Shown here: positions 8,032-16,546 of the stretch, in pieces
Position numbering within the stretch: position 1 is the first letter of the stretch
How the letters are laid out: each line of letters begins with the position of its first letter
From: an uncultured Spartobacteria bacterium
GTDB taxonomy: Bacteria > Verrucomicrobiota > Verrucomicrobiia > Chthoniobacterales > JAATET01
Length of the DNA: 64,000 nucleotides
Direction: 5' to 3'
NCBI GenBank assembly: GCA_937901895.1
Contig: CALGTD010000098.1
Coordinates: 10,584 to 74,583 of the forward strand
Program-made: the position numbers and the translations under genes
Notes under the pieces: model-generated
Database searches by the model: none
Told to the model about the DNA's origin: nothing
The model's input: only the letters and a program-made list of their open reading frames with translations

Positions 8032-9933
8032 TCAGCTGCCCAGCGAAGGGCGGCGGGCAACGAGATTCAGCACCGCGGCGGCCACTTCCTCGGCCTTCAC
8101 CGCTTCCATGCAGCGAAAATCGAGCGGGCACTCCCGCTGGAAACACGGGCTGCACTCCACCTGATGGCGCAGGATGACATGGTCCGGGCCCAGCGGACGC
8201 GTGAGCAGCGGTTCCGTGGATCCGAAGATGGCGACCGTGGGAACGCCAAGTGAGGCGGCGAGGTGCATGGTGCCGGTGTCGTTCGTGACGAGCGTCTGCA
8301 TTCCGCGGAGTTCCTCGATCAGCCGCGCGAGCGAGGTGCGCCCGACGAGGTCCTCCACCTTGCCGTCGAACCCGGAGAGAATGTCCTTGGCGATCGGCCG
8401 GTCGCGATCGACTCCGACGATCACCCATGTGCAGTCGATCTTCTCCGAGACGAGCTGCATCATTTTCCGGAACCGGGACGGATACCAGCGCTTCGCTCCG
8501 CCGTATTCCGCACCCGGACAGACGCCGATGCGGATCGGACCCTCCGGGCACGGTGCGGTCGGGAAGGAAAGCGGGATCGATGGTGCACCCATTTTCTCGG
8601 CAATGCGCAGGTATCGTGCGGCATGGTGCCTGGGCCGTGGGCTCGGCTTCGGCTCGCGGATCACCTGATTGAGCATCCACTCGCGGTTGTGACCGCGGTA
8701 TCCCACGCGCCGCCGGATGCCTCCGAGCCAGACCTCGAGCGCAGAGCGCGCGGAATTTGGAAAAAGAACCGCGACGTCGAAGCGGCCCCGGATTCGCATG
8801 GCGATTCTGAAAACACCCGCCTCCTCGGGAACGCTGATCACGTCGTCCACCTCCGGCACCGAGCGCCAGAAATCGGCGAGCTTGTCGCGGGTGAGAACGG
8901 TCACGCGAGCATCCGGCCGGCCTTGCTTGATCGCACGCACGGCGAGCGAACTCATGACGGCGTCGCCAAGCCAGTTGCTGGAGCGGATCAGGATGCGGAA
9001 CGGTCGGAGTCTCATCGGGTCGGTGCCTTCGGGTAGATAGAGCCCGCGCTTTGTCCGTGCGAGCAGGAACTGAGGGTGCGGAATCTTCCAGCGATTGTGA
9101 ACCCAGAACCAATCCGCCGGAGAATGGCGGATCTGCGCCTCGAGCGCGGCATTGATATCCGCGGTCAGTCGGTCGGGATCCCTGGGGTCGTAGGAAATTT
9201 CATTGTCCACGACGACCCGCCAGCGTGCGAACCCGTCGGTGAACACCGCGCATGGCACCACGGCCGCACCGGTGCGCGTCGCCAGGGACGCCGCCAGGGG
9301 CGAAGTGGATGCGAGCGATCCGAAGAATGGCGTCCAGACACCGGCGTCGCCTGCATGCTGGTCGACGAGCACGCCAACGAGGCCGCCCTCGCGGATCAGC
9401 GAAACGGCCTTGGTCACGCCGCGTTTGCGATCGAAGGTCGCGACTCCGTTGCGCCGGCGGTCACGGTTGACCAGATCGTCGATATGTTTGTTGCGGATCG
9501 ACTGGTAGACGGTCCCGGTTTTGATGCCAGGCAGCAGGAAGTTGATCTGGGCGAACAGCTCCCAGTTGCCGATGTGGCTGATGATGAAAACGATTCCCTT
9601 GCCGCGCTTCCCGGCCTCGACCAGCACGTCGAGGTTTTCCACTGTCGCGCATGCCAGGATCTGCTCCTTGGACATCGCAGCCATGCGGAAGGCGCAGCAC
9701 GTATTCGCGCCGAGCGTGGTGAAATGGCGGAAGGTGAGCCGGCGGATCTCGCGCGGGGTTTTCTCGCCGCCGAAGGCCCGTTCGAGATTTTCCCTTGCGA
9801 GCCGGCGGTAGCCGGGCAGGATCGCCCACAGCAGTGCCCCGAGGCTCTGGCCCAGCGCGAAACATATGCGCAGAGGCAGCGCCCGGATTACCGAGACAAC
9901 CACCAGCGCAATGACGTAAACCACGCGGTCCAT
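8032..9933 (-). CDS. Fused LpxL-type lipid A acyltransferase and heptosyltransferase (GT9)
   Basis: A 633-residue protein with two usually separate LPS enzymes in one frame. Residues about 1-300 form an LpxL/HtrB-like lysophospholipid acyltransferase: an N-terminal membrane helix (VVYVIALVVVSVIRAL), the HX4E catalytic motif HIGNWE, LVDQHAGDAGVWTPFFG and HNRWKIP. From about 312 (FRILIRSSNWLGDAVMSSLAVRAIK) to the end is a GT9 ADP-heptose:LPS heptosyltransferase, with VCPGAEYGGAKRWYP and VTNDTGTMHLAASLGVPTVAIFGSTEP. The short linker around residues 295-311 has no stop. The protein would acylate lipid A and add core sugar at the inner membrane. The chosen ATG matches LpxL N-termini; the longer frame upstream is the shadow of purK. 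This start overlaps that of purK. Confidence 0.85.
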   Translation of the reverse strand: MDRVVYVIALVVVSVIRALPLRICFALGQSLGALLWAILPGYRRLARENLERAFGGEKTPREIRRLTFRHFTTLGANTCCAFRMAAMSKEQILACATVENLDVLVEAGKRGKGIVFIISHIGNWELFAQINFLLPGIKTGTVYQSIRNKHIDDLVNRDRRRNGVATFDRKRGVTKAVSLIREGGLVGVLVDQHAGDAGVWTPFFGSLASTSPLAASLATRTGAAVVPCAVFTDGFARWRVVVDNEISYDPRDPDRLTADINAALEAQIRHSPADWFWVHNRWKIPHPQFLLARTKRGLYLPEGTDPMRLRPFRILIRSSNWLGDAVMSSLAVRAIKQGRPDARVTVLTRDKLADFWRSVPEVDDVISVPEEAGVFRIAMRIRGRFDVAVLFPNSARSALEVWLGGIRRRVGYRGHNREWMLNQVIREPKPSPRPRHHAARYLRIAEKMGAPSIPLSFPTAPCPEGPIRIGVCPGAEYGGAKRWYPSRFRKMMQLVSEKIDCTWVIVGVDRDRPIAKDILSGFDGKVEDLVGRTSLARLIEELRGMQTLVTNDTGTMHLAASLGVPTVAIFGSTEPLLTRPLGPDHVILRHQVECSPCFQRECPLDFRCMEAVKAEEVAAAVLNLVARRPSLGS

Positions 9934-11113
9934 GGAAAAAGACGGAGAGCCTAAGCCGCACGACCACACAACGCGACGCAATTTCCTGCCGCCCGGCGGC
10001 ACCATCGGACTTCTGGGAGGAGGCCAGCTCGGGCGCATGTTTGCGCTCGAGGCGCGCAAGCTGGGCTGGCGGATCGTCGTTCTCGATCCGGAACCGGGCT
10101 GCCCGGCGGCGGCCGTTTGTGATGAGGCGATCGCCGCTGCGTGGACGGACAAGGAAGCGGTGCGTCGATTCGCGGGATGCGTGGATGTCGTGACCTACGA
10201 ATTCGAGAATATTCCGGTCGAAACCCTCGAGCAGGTCGAGCGGGTCGCACCGGTGTATCCGCCACCGCGTGCGCTGCACATCTGCCAGAACCGCGAGCGC
10301 GAGAAGCTGTTTCTCCGCGAGCACGGCATTCCGTGCGCGCCATTCTGGATCGTGGATTCCGCCGAATCCCTGGATTCCGCGCTGCAGGAGCTTGGTGGTG
10401 CCGGTGTGTTGAAAACGGCGAGCTTCGGCTACGACGGACGGGGCCAGTTGCGGGTGAAGACCGGCGACGATGCCGCGGAGATCTGGAGTCGCTTTGGAGC
10501 GGACCGTGCCGTGCTCGAAGGCTGGGTGGATTTCACCGATGAACTGTCCGTCGTCTGCGCGCGCGGTCTCGCTGGATCGATCACCACGTTTCCCGTCGCG
10601 GAGAATCGCCACACGAATCACATTCTCGACTTCACGATCGTTCCCGCCCGCATTCCCGCTGCCGCGCAGCAGGAGGCGGAGCGAATTGCCCGCCGGATCA
10701 CCGAGACGCTCGGGATTGTCGGCCTGCTTGCCACGGAGTTTTTCCTGTGCCGGGACGGTCGCGTGATCGTCAACGAACTCGCCCCACGTCCGCACAATTC
10801 CGGGCACTTCTCGCTCGATGCGTGCGTCACGAGCCAGTTCGAACAACAGGCGCGTGCGATCTGCGGAGCGCCGCTTGGTTCGACGGAACTGCTGCGGCCG
10901 GTCGCGATGTGGAATCTGCTTGGCGACCTCTGGCACGATGGCGAGCCCGACTGGTGCGCCGTGCTGTCGCGGCCGGACGCAAAGCTGCATCTCTACGGGA
11001 AGACGGAGGCACGGCGTGGACGGAAGATGGGGCACGTGTGCGTTCTCGGAGAGACAGCGGATGCTGCGCTGGCCGGCGCGGAATCCATCCGCGCGACGTT
11101 GACGCGGTCGTAA
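9932..11113 (+). CDS. purK: 5-(carboxyamino)imidazole ribonucleotide synthase
   Basis: A 393-residue ATP-grasp enzyme that makes N5-CAIR from AIR, bicarbonate and ATP in purine synthesis. Typical features are TIGLLGGGQLGRMFALEARKLGW near the N-terminus, DVVTYEFENIPVETLE, LKTASFGYDGRGQ, an FPVAENRHTNHILDFTIVPA stretch, and VNELAPRPHNSGHFSLDACVTSQFEQQ. An N-terminal extension of about 20 residues (MEKDGEPKPHDHTTRRN...) precedes the family start; no ATG, GTG or TTG lies between it and the Rossmann motif, which supports the ATG at 9932. That ATG overlaps the start codon of the divergent LPS gene. purE was not found in the window. Confidence 0.93.
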   Translation: MEKDGEPKPHDHTTRRNFLPPGGTIGLLGGGQLGRMFALEARKLGWRIVVLDPEPGCPAAAVCDEAIAAAWTDKEAVRRFAGCVDVVTYEFENIPVETLEQVERVAPVYPPPRALHICQNREREKLFLREHGIPCAPFWIVDSAESLDSALQELGGAGVLKTASFGYDGRGQLRVKTGDDAAEIWSRFGADRAVLEGWVDFTDELSVVCARGLAGSITTFPVAENRHTNHILDFTIVPARIPAAAQQEAERIARRITETLGIVGLLATEFFLCRDGRVIVNELAPRPHNSGHFSLDACVTSQFEQQARAICGAPLGSTELLRPVAMWNLLGDLWHDGEPDWCAVLSRPDAKLHLYGKTEARRGRKMGHVCVLGETADAALAGAESIRATLTRS

Positions 11114-11205
11114 AAAGCTCGCGCGAAAAATGAACGCGCGCCCGTCCAGGCTGTCAGAATCAACATCCGCGGCTGTTCGCGGTAAATTTTTGCAACCAAC
11201 TCGAT

Positions 11206-12195
<990 letters not shown>

Positions 12196-12246
12196 GAAGT
12201 TCCGCTGCCGGGTTGATGATCCAGAGACGTTGACGGGCTTCGCGTC

Positions 12247-13131
12247 ATGCAAGAGCCAGGAGAGATTCTCAAAAAGATCCGCCGCATCGAGCTGCGCACG
12301 CGCCGGCTGGTGGATACGGCGTTTGCCGGCGCCTACCAGAGCGTGTTCAAGGGCCGCGGAATGAACTTCGAGGAGGTGCGCGAGTATCTCCCGGGCGACG
12401 AGATTCGCACGATCGACTGGAACGTCACCGCGCGGATGAACACCCCCTACGTAAAGAAGTTCACCGAGGAGCGGGAGATGACGGTGATGCTCGTCGTGGA
12501 CGTAAGCGCCTCGGGCAGCTACGGGAGCGTCGAGAGCAGCAAGCGAGAGCTGGCGGCTGAAGTCGCATCGATCCTTGCGTTCAGCGCGATCCAGAACAAC
12601 GACAAGGTCGGCCTCATCCTTTTCACCGACGAGATCGAACTCTTCATCCCGCCGAAGAAGGGCCGTCTCCACACGCTGCGGCTCATTCGCGAGATGCTGT
12701 ATTTCGAGCCGCGTCGGAAGGGGACCGACATCGCGCAGGCGATCGACTACCTCAACAAGGTGGTGTCCCGCAGGGCGGTGGTTTTCCTGGTTTCCGATTT
12801 TCTTGCCGGAGACTTCGTGAAACCGCTCACCGTCGCTGCCAAGCGGCACGATGTGGTGGCGATGCCGGTGATCGATCCCGGCGAGGAGGAACTCCCGCAG
12901 GTCGGTATTGTCACGCTCGAGGACGCGGAAACCGGCGAACAGATCGACATCAACACCTCAAACCGCGCGGTCGCGAACGCGTTTGCCGTGCTGGAAGAGA
13001 AGCGGCATGCCGAGCTGTCGCGGGTGTTCCGTCAGCGCCGGATCGATGTGATCGCTCTTCGCACCGACCGGGACTACCTGGTTCCGCTCCGGTCGTTCTT
13101 CGAAACGCGTGAGAGGAGGCAGGCGGCATGA
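12247..13131 (+). CDS. DUF58 / VWA-like protein of the Bat operon
   Basis: A 294-residue DUF58 protein. The family motif is plain: VFKGRGMNFEEVREYLPGDEIRTIDWNVTARMNTPYVKKFTEEREMTVMLVVDVSAS, ending in a DxSxS metal-binding (MIDAS-like) motif of a VWA fold. Further VWA features are FSAIQNNDKVGLILFTDEIE and VVFLVSDFLAG. There is no membrane segment, so it is probably cytoplasmic and partners the MoxR ATPase encoded 51 bases upstream. Its stop overlaps the next start as ATGA at 13128. Confidence 0.9.
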   Translation: MQEPGEILKKIRRIELRTRRLVDTAFAGAYQSVFKGRGMNFEEVREYLPGDEIRTIDWNVTARMNTPYVKKFTEEREMTVMLVVDVSASGSYGSVESSKRELAAEVASILAFSAIQNNDKVGLILFTDEIELFIPPKKGRLHTLRLIREMLYFEPRRKGTDIAQAIDYLNKVVSRRAVVFLVSDFLAGDFVKPLTVAAKRHDVVAMPVIDPGEEELPQVGIVTLEDAETGEQIDINTSNRAVANAFAVLEEKRHAELSRVFRQRRIDVIALRTDRDYLVPLRSFFETRERRQAA

Positions 13132-13637
13132 ACCCACAGGCCACGCCGGCTCCCATTCACGATATCACCGGTCCAGTCGCCTTCTCCCCGCAGTCCGCGC
13201 TGCTTGTGGTGGGCATCGTCGCCGGGATCGCGGTGCTCTCCTTCCTGATCTGGTTCTTTTTCCTGCGTGACCGTCGGAAATTCGTGCCGTCGCCATTCCA
13301 GGTGGCGTGCGCCGAGCTGGAAAAACTCCGCCCGCAGATCGGTTCCGTGGAACCCTACGCCTTCGCTGTGAAGGTGTCGGATGTGCTGCGAACCTATCTC
13401 CAGGCGGGACGGGGGCTGCCGGCCGGCAGTCAGACATCGATGGAGTTTCTCGAGACGGTCCGGGCGAGAAATGCCTTCAATGACGACGAGCGCGCCGCAC
13501 TGGCCGCGTTCCTTGAAAAGGCGGACCTCATCAAGTTTGCACGGTGGCATGCGACGTCGGCGGATTGCTCCGGGTTGCTCGATGCCGCGGACCGGCTTGT
13601 CCGCAGCCAGCCTCAACCCGAGGAGGTGACGCGATGA
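13128..13637 (+). CDS. DUF4381-like single-pass membrane protein of the Bat operon
   Basis: A 169-residue protein with a short periplasmic N-terminus beginning MNPQATPAPIHDITGPV, one membrane helix at about residues 24-44 (ALLVVGIVAGIAVLSFLIWFFFL), and a cytoplasmic helical part with LEKLRPQIGSVEPYAFAVKVSDVLRTYLQ and ADLIKFARW. This is the layout of the DUF4381-type proteins found between DUF58 and BatA genes; the family match is by position and topology more than by motif. Both ends overlap neighbouring genes by ATGA, indicating tight coupling. Confidence 0.65.
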   Translation: MNPQATPAPIHDITGPVAFSPQSALLVVGIVAGIAVLSFLIWFFFLRDRRKFVPSPFQVACAELEKLRPQIGSVEPYAFAVKVSDVLRTYLQAGRGLPAGSQTSMEFLETVRARNAFNDDERAALAAFLEKADLIKFARWHATSADCSGLLDAADRLVRSQPQPEEVTR

Positions 13638-14656
13638 GTGGTCTGGAGATTTTCGGCGTGACCTTTGCGTCGCCATGGATGCTGCTCGGTCTGCTGCTGA
13701 TTCCTCTGCTCGCCTGGTTGAAGGGGAAATTCGGAGGCACGCCAGGGGTCGTGTTCTCGTCCACGCAAACGCTTCGAGCGATCGGCGTGCGGCGGCGTTC
13801 GCGTGCGGGCGATCTGCTCACCGCGCTGTCGCTCCTCGCATTCGCCGCCATGGTGATTGCGATGGCGCGTCCACAGCTTGGACGGACCATCACCCGCACC
13901 GAGGCAAGCGGCGTGGACATCATGCTCGTGCTCGACGTTTCGTCGTCGATGCTCGCGGAGGATTTTTCGATCGGCGCGCAGCGCGCGAACCGCCTCGAGG
14001 CCGTGAAGCGCGTGACCGAGGAGTTCGTGAACCAGCGACCGAATGACCGTATTGGCATCGTCGCCTTCGCAGGTCAGCCATACCTCGTCAGTCCGCTCAC
14101 CCTCGATCACCAGTGGCTGATTCAAAATCTCGATCGCGTGCAGATCGGCCTTGTCGAGGATGGCACGGCGATCGGCTCGGCCATCGCGTCGGCCGCGAAC
14201 CGGCTCAAGGACAAGGAGGCGAAGACGAAGCTCATCGTTCTGCTTACCGATGGTGACAACAACGCCGGAAAGGTGATGCCGCTGACCGCGGCCGAGGCGG
14301 CGAAGGCGCTGGGCATCCGGATCTATACGATCGGTGCCGGCACGCGCGGATACGCTCCGTATCCCATGACCGATCGGCTGGGACGTGTGATGGGATATCA
14401 GCAGATGCCGGTGAAGTTCGACGAAGAGACGCTCAAACAGATTGCATCAATCTCCGGCGGTGAATACTTCCGCGCAACGGACACGCGTTCGCTTGAGGAA
14501 ATCTTCTCGGAGATCGACAAGCTCGAGAAATCGAAGATCGAGGTGGAGAAGATCGCCCAATACACCGACCTTTTTTCATGGTTCCTCATTGCCGGCGTGT
14601 CTCTGCTGGCGGTGGAAATTCTGTGCTCTCAGACGATATGGAGACGACTACCCTGA
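13634..14656 (+). CDS. BatA-like VWA-domain membrane protein
   Basis: A 340-residue membrane protein. Two N-terminal helices (WMLLGLLLIPLLAWL and LLTALSLLAFAAMVIAMARPQ) precede a VWA domain whose MIDAS motif DVSSSM is near residue 100, followed by RIGIVAFAGQPYLVSPLTLD and LIVLLTDGDNNAG. A C-terminal helix (LFSWFLIAGVSLLAVEIL) completes the BatA layout, with the VWA domain in the periplasm. The start at 13634 overlaps the previous stop (ATGA), and the gene's end overlaps the next by 19 bases. Family role: the VWA proteins assemble with BatC/D/E in the envelope; the molecular function is not settled. Confidence 0.9.
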   Translation: MSGLEIFGVTFASPWMLLGLLLIPLLAWLKGKFGGTPGVVFSSTQTLRAIGVRRRSRAGDLLTALSLLAFAAMVIAMARPQLGRTITRTEASGVDIMLVLDVSSSMLAEDFSIGAQRANRLEAVKRVTEEFVNQRPNDRIGIVAFAGQPYLVSPLTLDHQWLIQNLDRVQIGLVEDGTAIGSAIASAANRLKDKEAKTKLIVLLTDGDNNAGKVMPLTAAEAAKALGIRIYTIGAGTRGYAPYPMTDRLGRVMGYQQMPVKFDEETLKQIASISGGEYFRATDTRSLEEIFSEIDKLEKSKIEVEKIAQYTDLFSWFLIAGVSLLAVEILCSQTIWRRLP

Positions 14657-16539
14657 ATACCGGCCTGACGTTCGGCGAGCCGCTTTGGTTGCTGGCACTC
14701 CTGCTGACGCCGGCGCTGGGTCTAGTGTTTCTTTGGGCGCAGCGCATGCGTTCCCAGGCGATCGGTCGTGTGGTCGCGCCGAGGCTGCGCAATCAACTGG
14801 CGGCCGGGGTAAGCATCCCAATGCGCGTGACCCGTGCGGTGCTCGTGCTGCTCGCATTTTCCCTCTCGATCATCGCGCTAGCGAAGCCGCGGATGGGCGA
14901 GATTCGGCGGGAGATCAAAACGAAGGGACGCGACGTCATTCTCGCGATCGACACTTCCCGCAGCATGCTCGCGACCGATGTGTCACCAACGCGTCTCATG
15001 CGCGCCAAGCTGGCGTCGGAGGATTTGATCCGCCTGCTCGCCGGGGACCGGATCGGGGTGATTGCGTTTGCCGGATCGGCCTTTCTGCAGGCGCCGCTCA
15101 CGCTCGATTACAATGCCGTCCGGACCACGCTTGATGAGCTGGACACCGATTTGATTCCGCGTGGAGGAACCAATATTGCGGCGGCGATCCGGCTTGCGAT
15201 CGAGGCGTTTGGCAAGGCGGAGGGGGTTTCGCGGGCGCTTGTGATCCTGACCGATGGCGAGGAACTCGACGCGGATGGTATCGCGGCGGCAAAGCTCGCG
15301 AAGGAGCAGGGGATCCGCATCTTCACGATCGGTATTGGATCCACCGAGGGGTCGCTGATTCCGATTCGCACGCTGGATGGCCGGCAGGACTACGTGCGGG
15401 ATCCAAGCGGCAAGGAGGTTGTGTCGCGTCTCGATGCGAACCGCCTCACGGAGATTGCCGAAGCCACCGGGGGGTTCTATGAGGCCTTGGGACCGAATAC
15501 CGCGCAGGATATTTTCAGCAAGGGGATCGAGCCGCTGGAGGCTGGAGACATGGGCGTGACGTCGGCGCGGCAGCCGATCGAGCAATACCAGATTCCGCTG
15601 GGTGCGGCGTTGCTTTGCCTGATTGCGTTCCTGCTGCTCGGCGAAGGGCGGCGACGCATCGTGTCGCGCCGGCCGTCCCTCCAGCGCTCTGCGACGTTCG
15701 CTCTGACTTTGATCGCCGCGACCGCATTTGCGAACGCGCAGAACGGGTTGGAACAATACGAGCACGAGGACTACGCGGGGGCGTTGAAGGCGTTCGAGTC
15801 GAGGGCGGCGGTTCATGACCCGGGAACCCCCGGTCGCGGACTGTCGGGACTGGTCCGCGGTGTGACCGAGGCTTTGAAACAGCGGTCCGAGCAGGAGAAG
15901 GCCACATTCAATGCCGGAGCCGCCGCATACAAGATGGGGGACTACGCCAAGGCGGTGGACTATTTCTCGAATTCGCTTCTGGCCAACGAACCCTCGGTTC
16001 GGGATCAGGCGAGTTACAACCTCGGCAACGCGTTGGTTCGCAGAGGCGAGGGCGCGATGTCGGATGAGGCGAAGGAGAAGGACTGGACCAGCGCCATCGA
16101 GCACTATGAGGCCGCGCTGGCACAAAATCCGGAGAACAAGCTCGCCGCCGAAAACCTGGAAATCGTCCGCAAGCTGCTGGAGGACTTGAAGAAGAAAAAG
16201 GAAGAGCAGCAGCAGCAGCAGAACGACCAGCAGCAGCAGAACGACCAGCAGCAGCAGAACGATCAGCAGCAGCAGAACGATCAGCAGCAGCAGAACGATC
16301 AGCAGCAGCCCACTCCGCAGCCGACTCCGGGTGAGCGGAAGGAAGGGGAATTGAGCGCCCAGGGGCAGCAGGATCAACCGCAGAACGGGGAGGAACCCCC
16401 CGGGGAAATCGAGGAAGAGATCGAGGGCGAAATGTCAGAGGCGCAGGCGCGTGCCCTGCTCCGGGCAATGGAGGGGGAGGAGGAAAAGGTGCGCTTGCGT
16501 GAACGCGCCCGCAATCCGGGTGTCACGAGAGATTGGTAG
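14638..16539 (+). CDS. BatB-BatC fusion: VWA domain joined to TPR domain
   Basis: A 633-residue protein that joins two Bat components. Residues about 1-330 are BatB-like: N-terminal helices, VWA domain with MIDAS DTSRSM near 103, FAGSAFLQAPLTLDYNA, LTDGEELDADG and a closing helix IPLGAALLCLIAFLLL. After a second hydrophobic stretch with signal-like end (FALTLIAATAFANA, about 355-370) comes a TPR region (FNAGAAAYKMGDYAKAVDYFSNSLL..., SYNLGNALVRRGEGAM..., AIEHYEAALAQNPENKLAAENLEIV) typical of BatC. A Gln/Asn/Asp repeat and an acidic tail follow. BatB and BatC are often separate genes. The ATG at 14638 was chosen because MET...FGEPLWLLALLL matches BatB starts. Confidence 0.88.
   Translation: METTTLNTGLTFGEPLWLLALLLTPALGLVFLWAQRMRSQAIGRVVAPRLRNQLAAGVSIPMRVTRAVLVLLAFSLSIIALAKPRMGEIRREIKTKGRDVILAIDTSRSMLATDVSPTRLMRAKLASEDLIRLLAGDRIGVIAFAGSAFLQAPLTLDYNAVRTTLDELDTDLIPRGGTNIAAAIRLAIEAFGKAEGVSRALVILTDGEELDADGIAAAKLAKEQGIRIFTIGIGSTEGSLIPIRTLDGRQDYVRDPSGKEVVSRLDANRLTEIAEATGGFYEALGPNTAQDIFSKGIEPLEAGDMGVTSARQPIEQYQIPLGAALLCLIAFLLLGEGRRRIVSRRPSLQRSATFALTLIAATAFANAQNGLEQYEHEDYAGALKAFESRAAVHDPGTPGRGLSGLVRGVTEALKQRSEQEKATFNAGAAAYKMGDYAKAVDYFSNSLLANEPSVRDQASYNLGNALVRRGEGAMSDEAKEKDWTSAIEHYEAALAQNPENKLAAENLEIVRKLLEDLKKKKEEQQQQQNDQQQQNDQQQQNDQQQQNDQQQQNDQQQPTPQPTPGERKEGELSAQGQQDQPQNGEEPPGEIEEEIEGEMSEAQARALLRAMEGEEEKVRLRERARNPGVTRDW
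16207..16308 (+). repeat. 18-bp tandem repeat encoding QQQQND in BatB-BatC
   Basis: About five copies of an 18-base unit (CAGCAGCAGCAGAACGAY) encode repeated Gln-Gln-Gln-Gln-Asn-Asp at residues 524-557. The Asp codon is GAC in the first two copies and GAT in the last three, so the array has expanded from more than one variant. The segment links the TPR region to the acidic C-terminus and is probably disordered. Confidence 0.9.
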
Positions 16540-16546
16540 GATTTTC

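Noticed and set aside
9934..10152. N-terminal extension of the LpxL/heptosyltransferase protein
   Set aside because: The extra residues are the complement of purK and lack the expected membrane-helix start.
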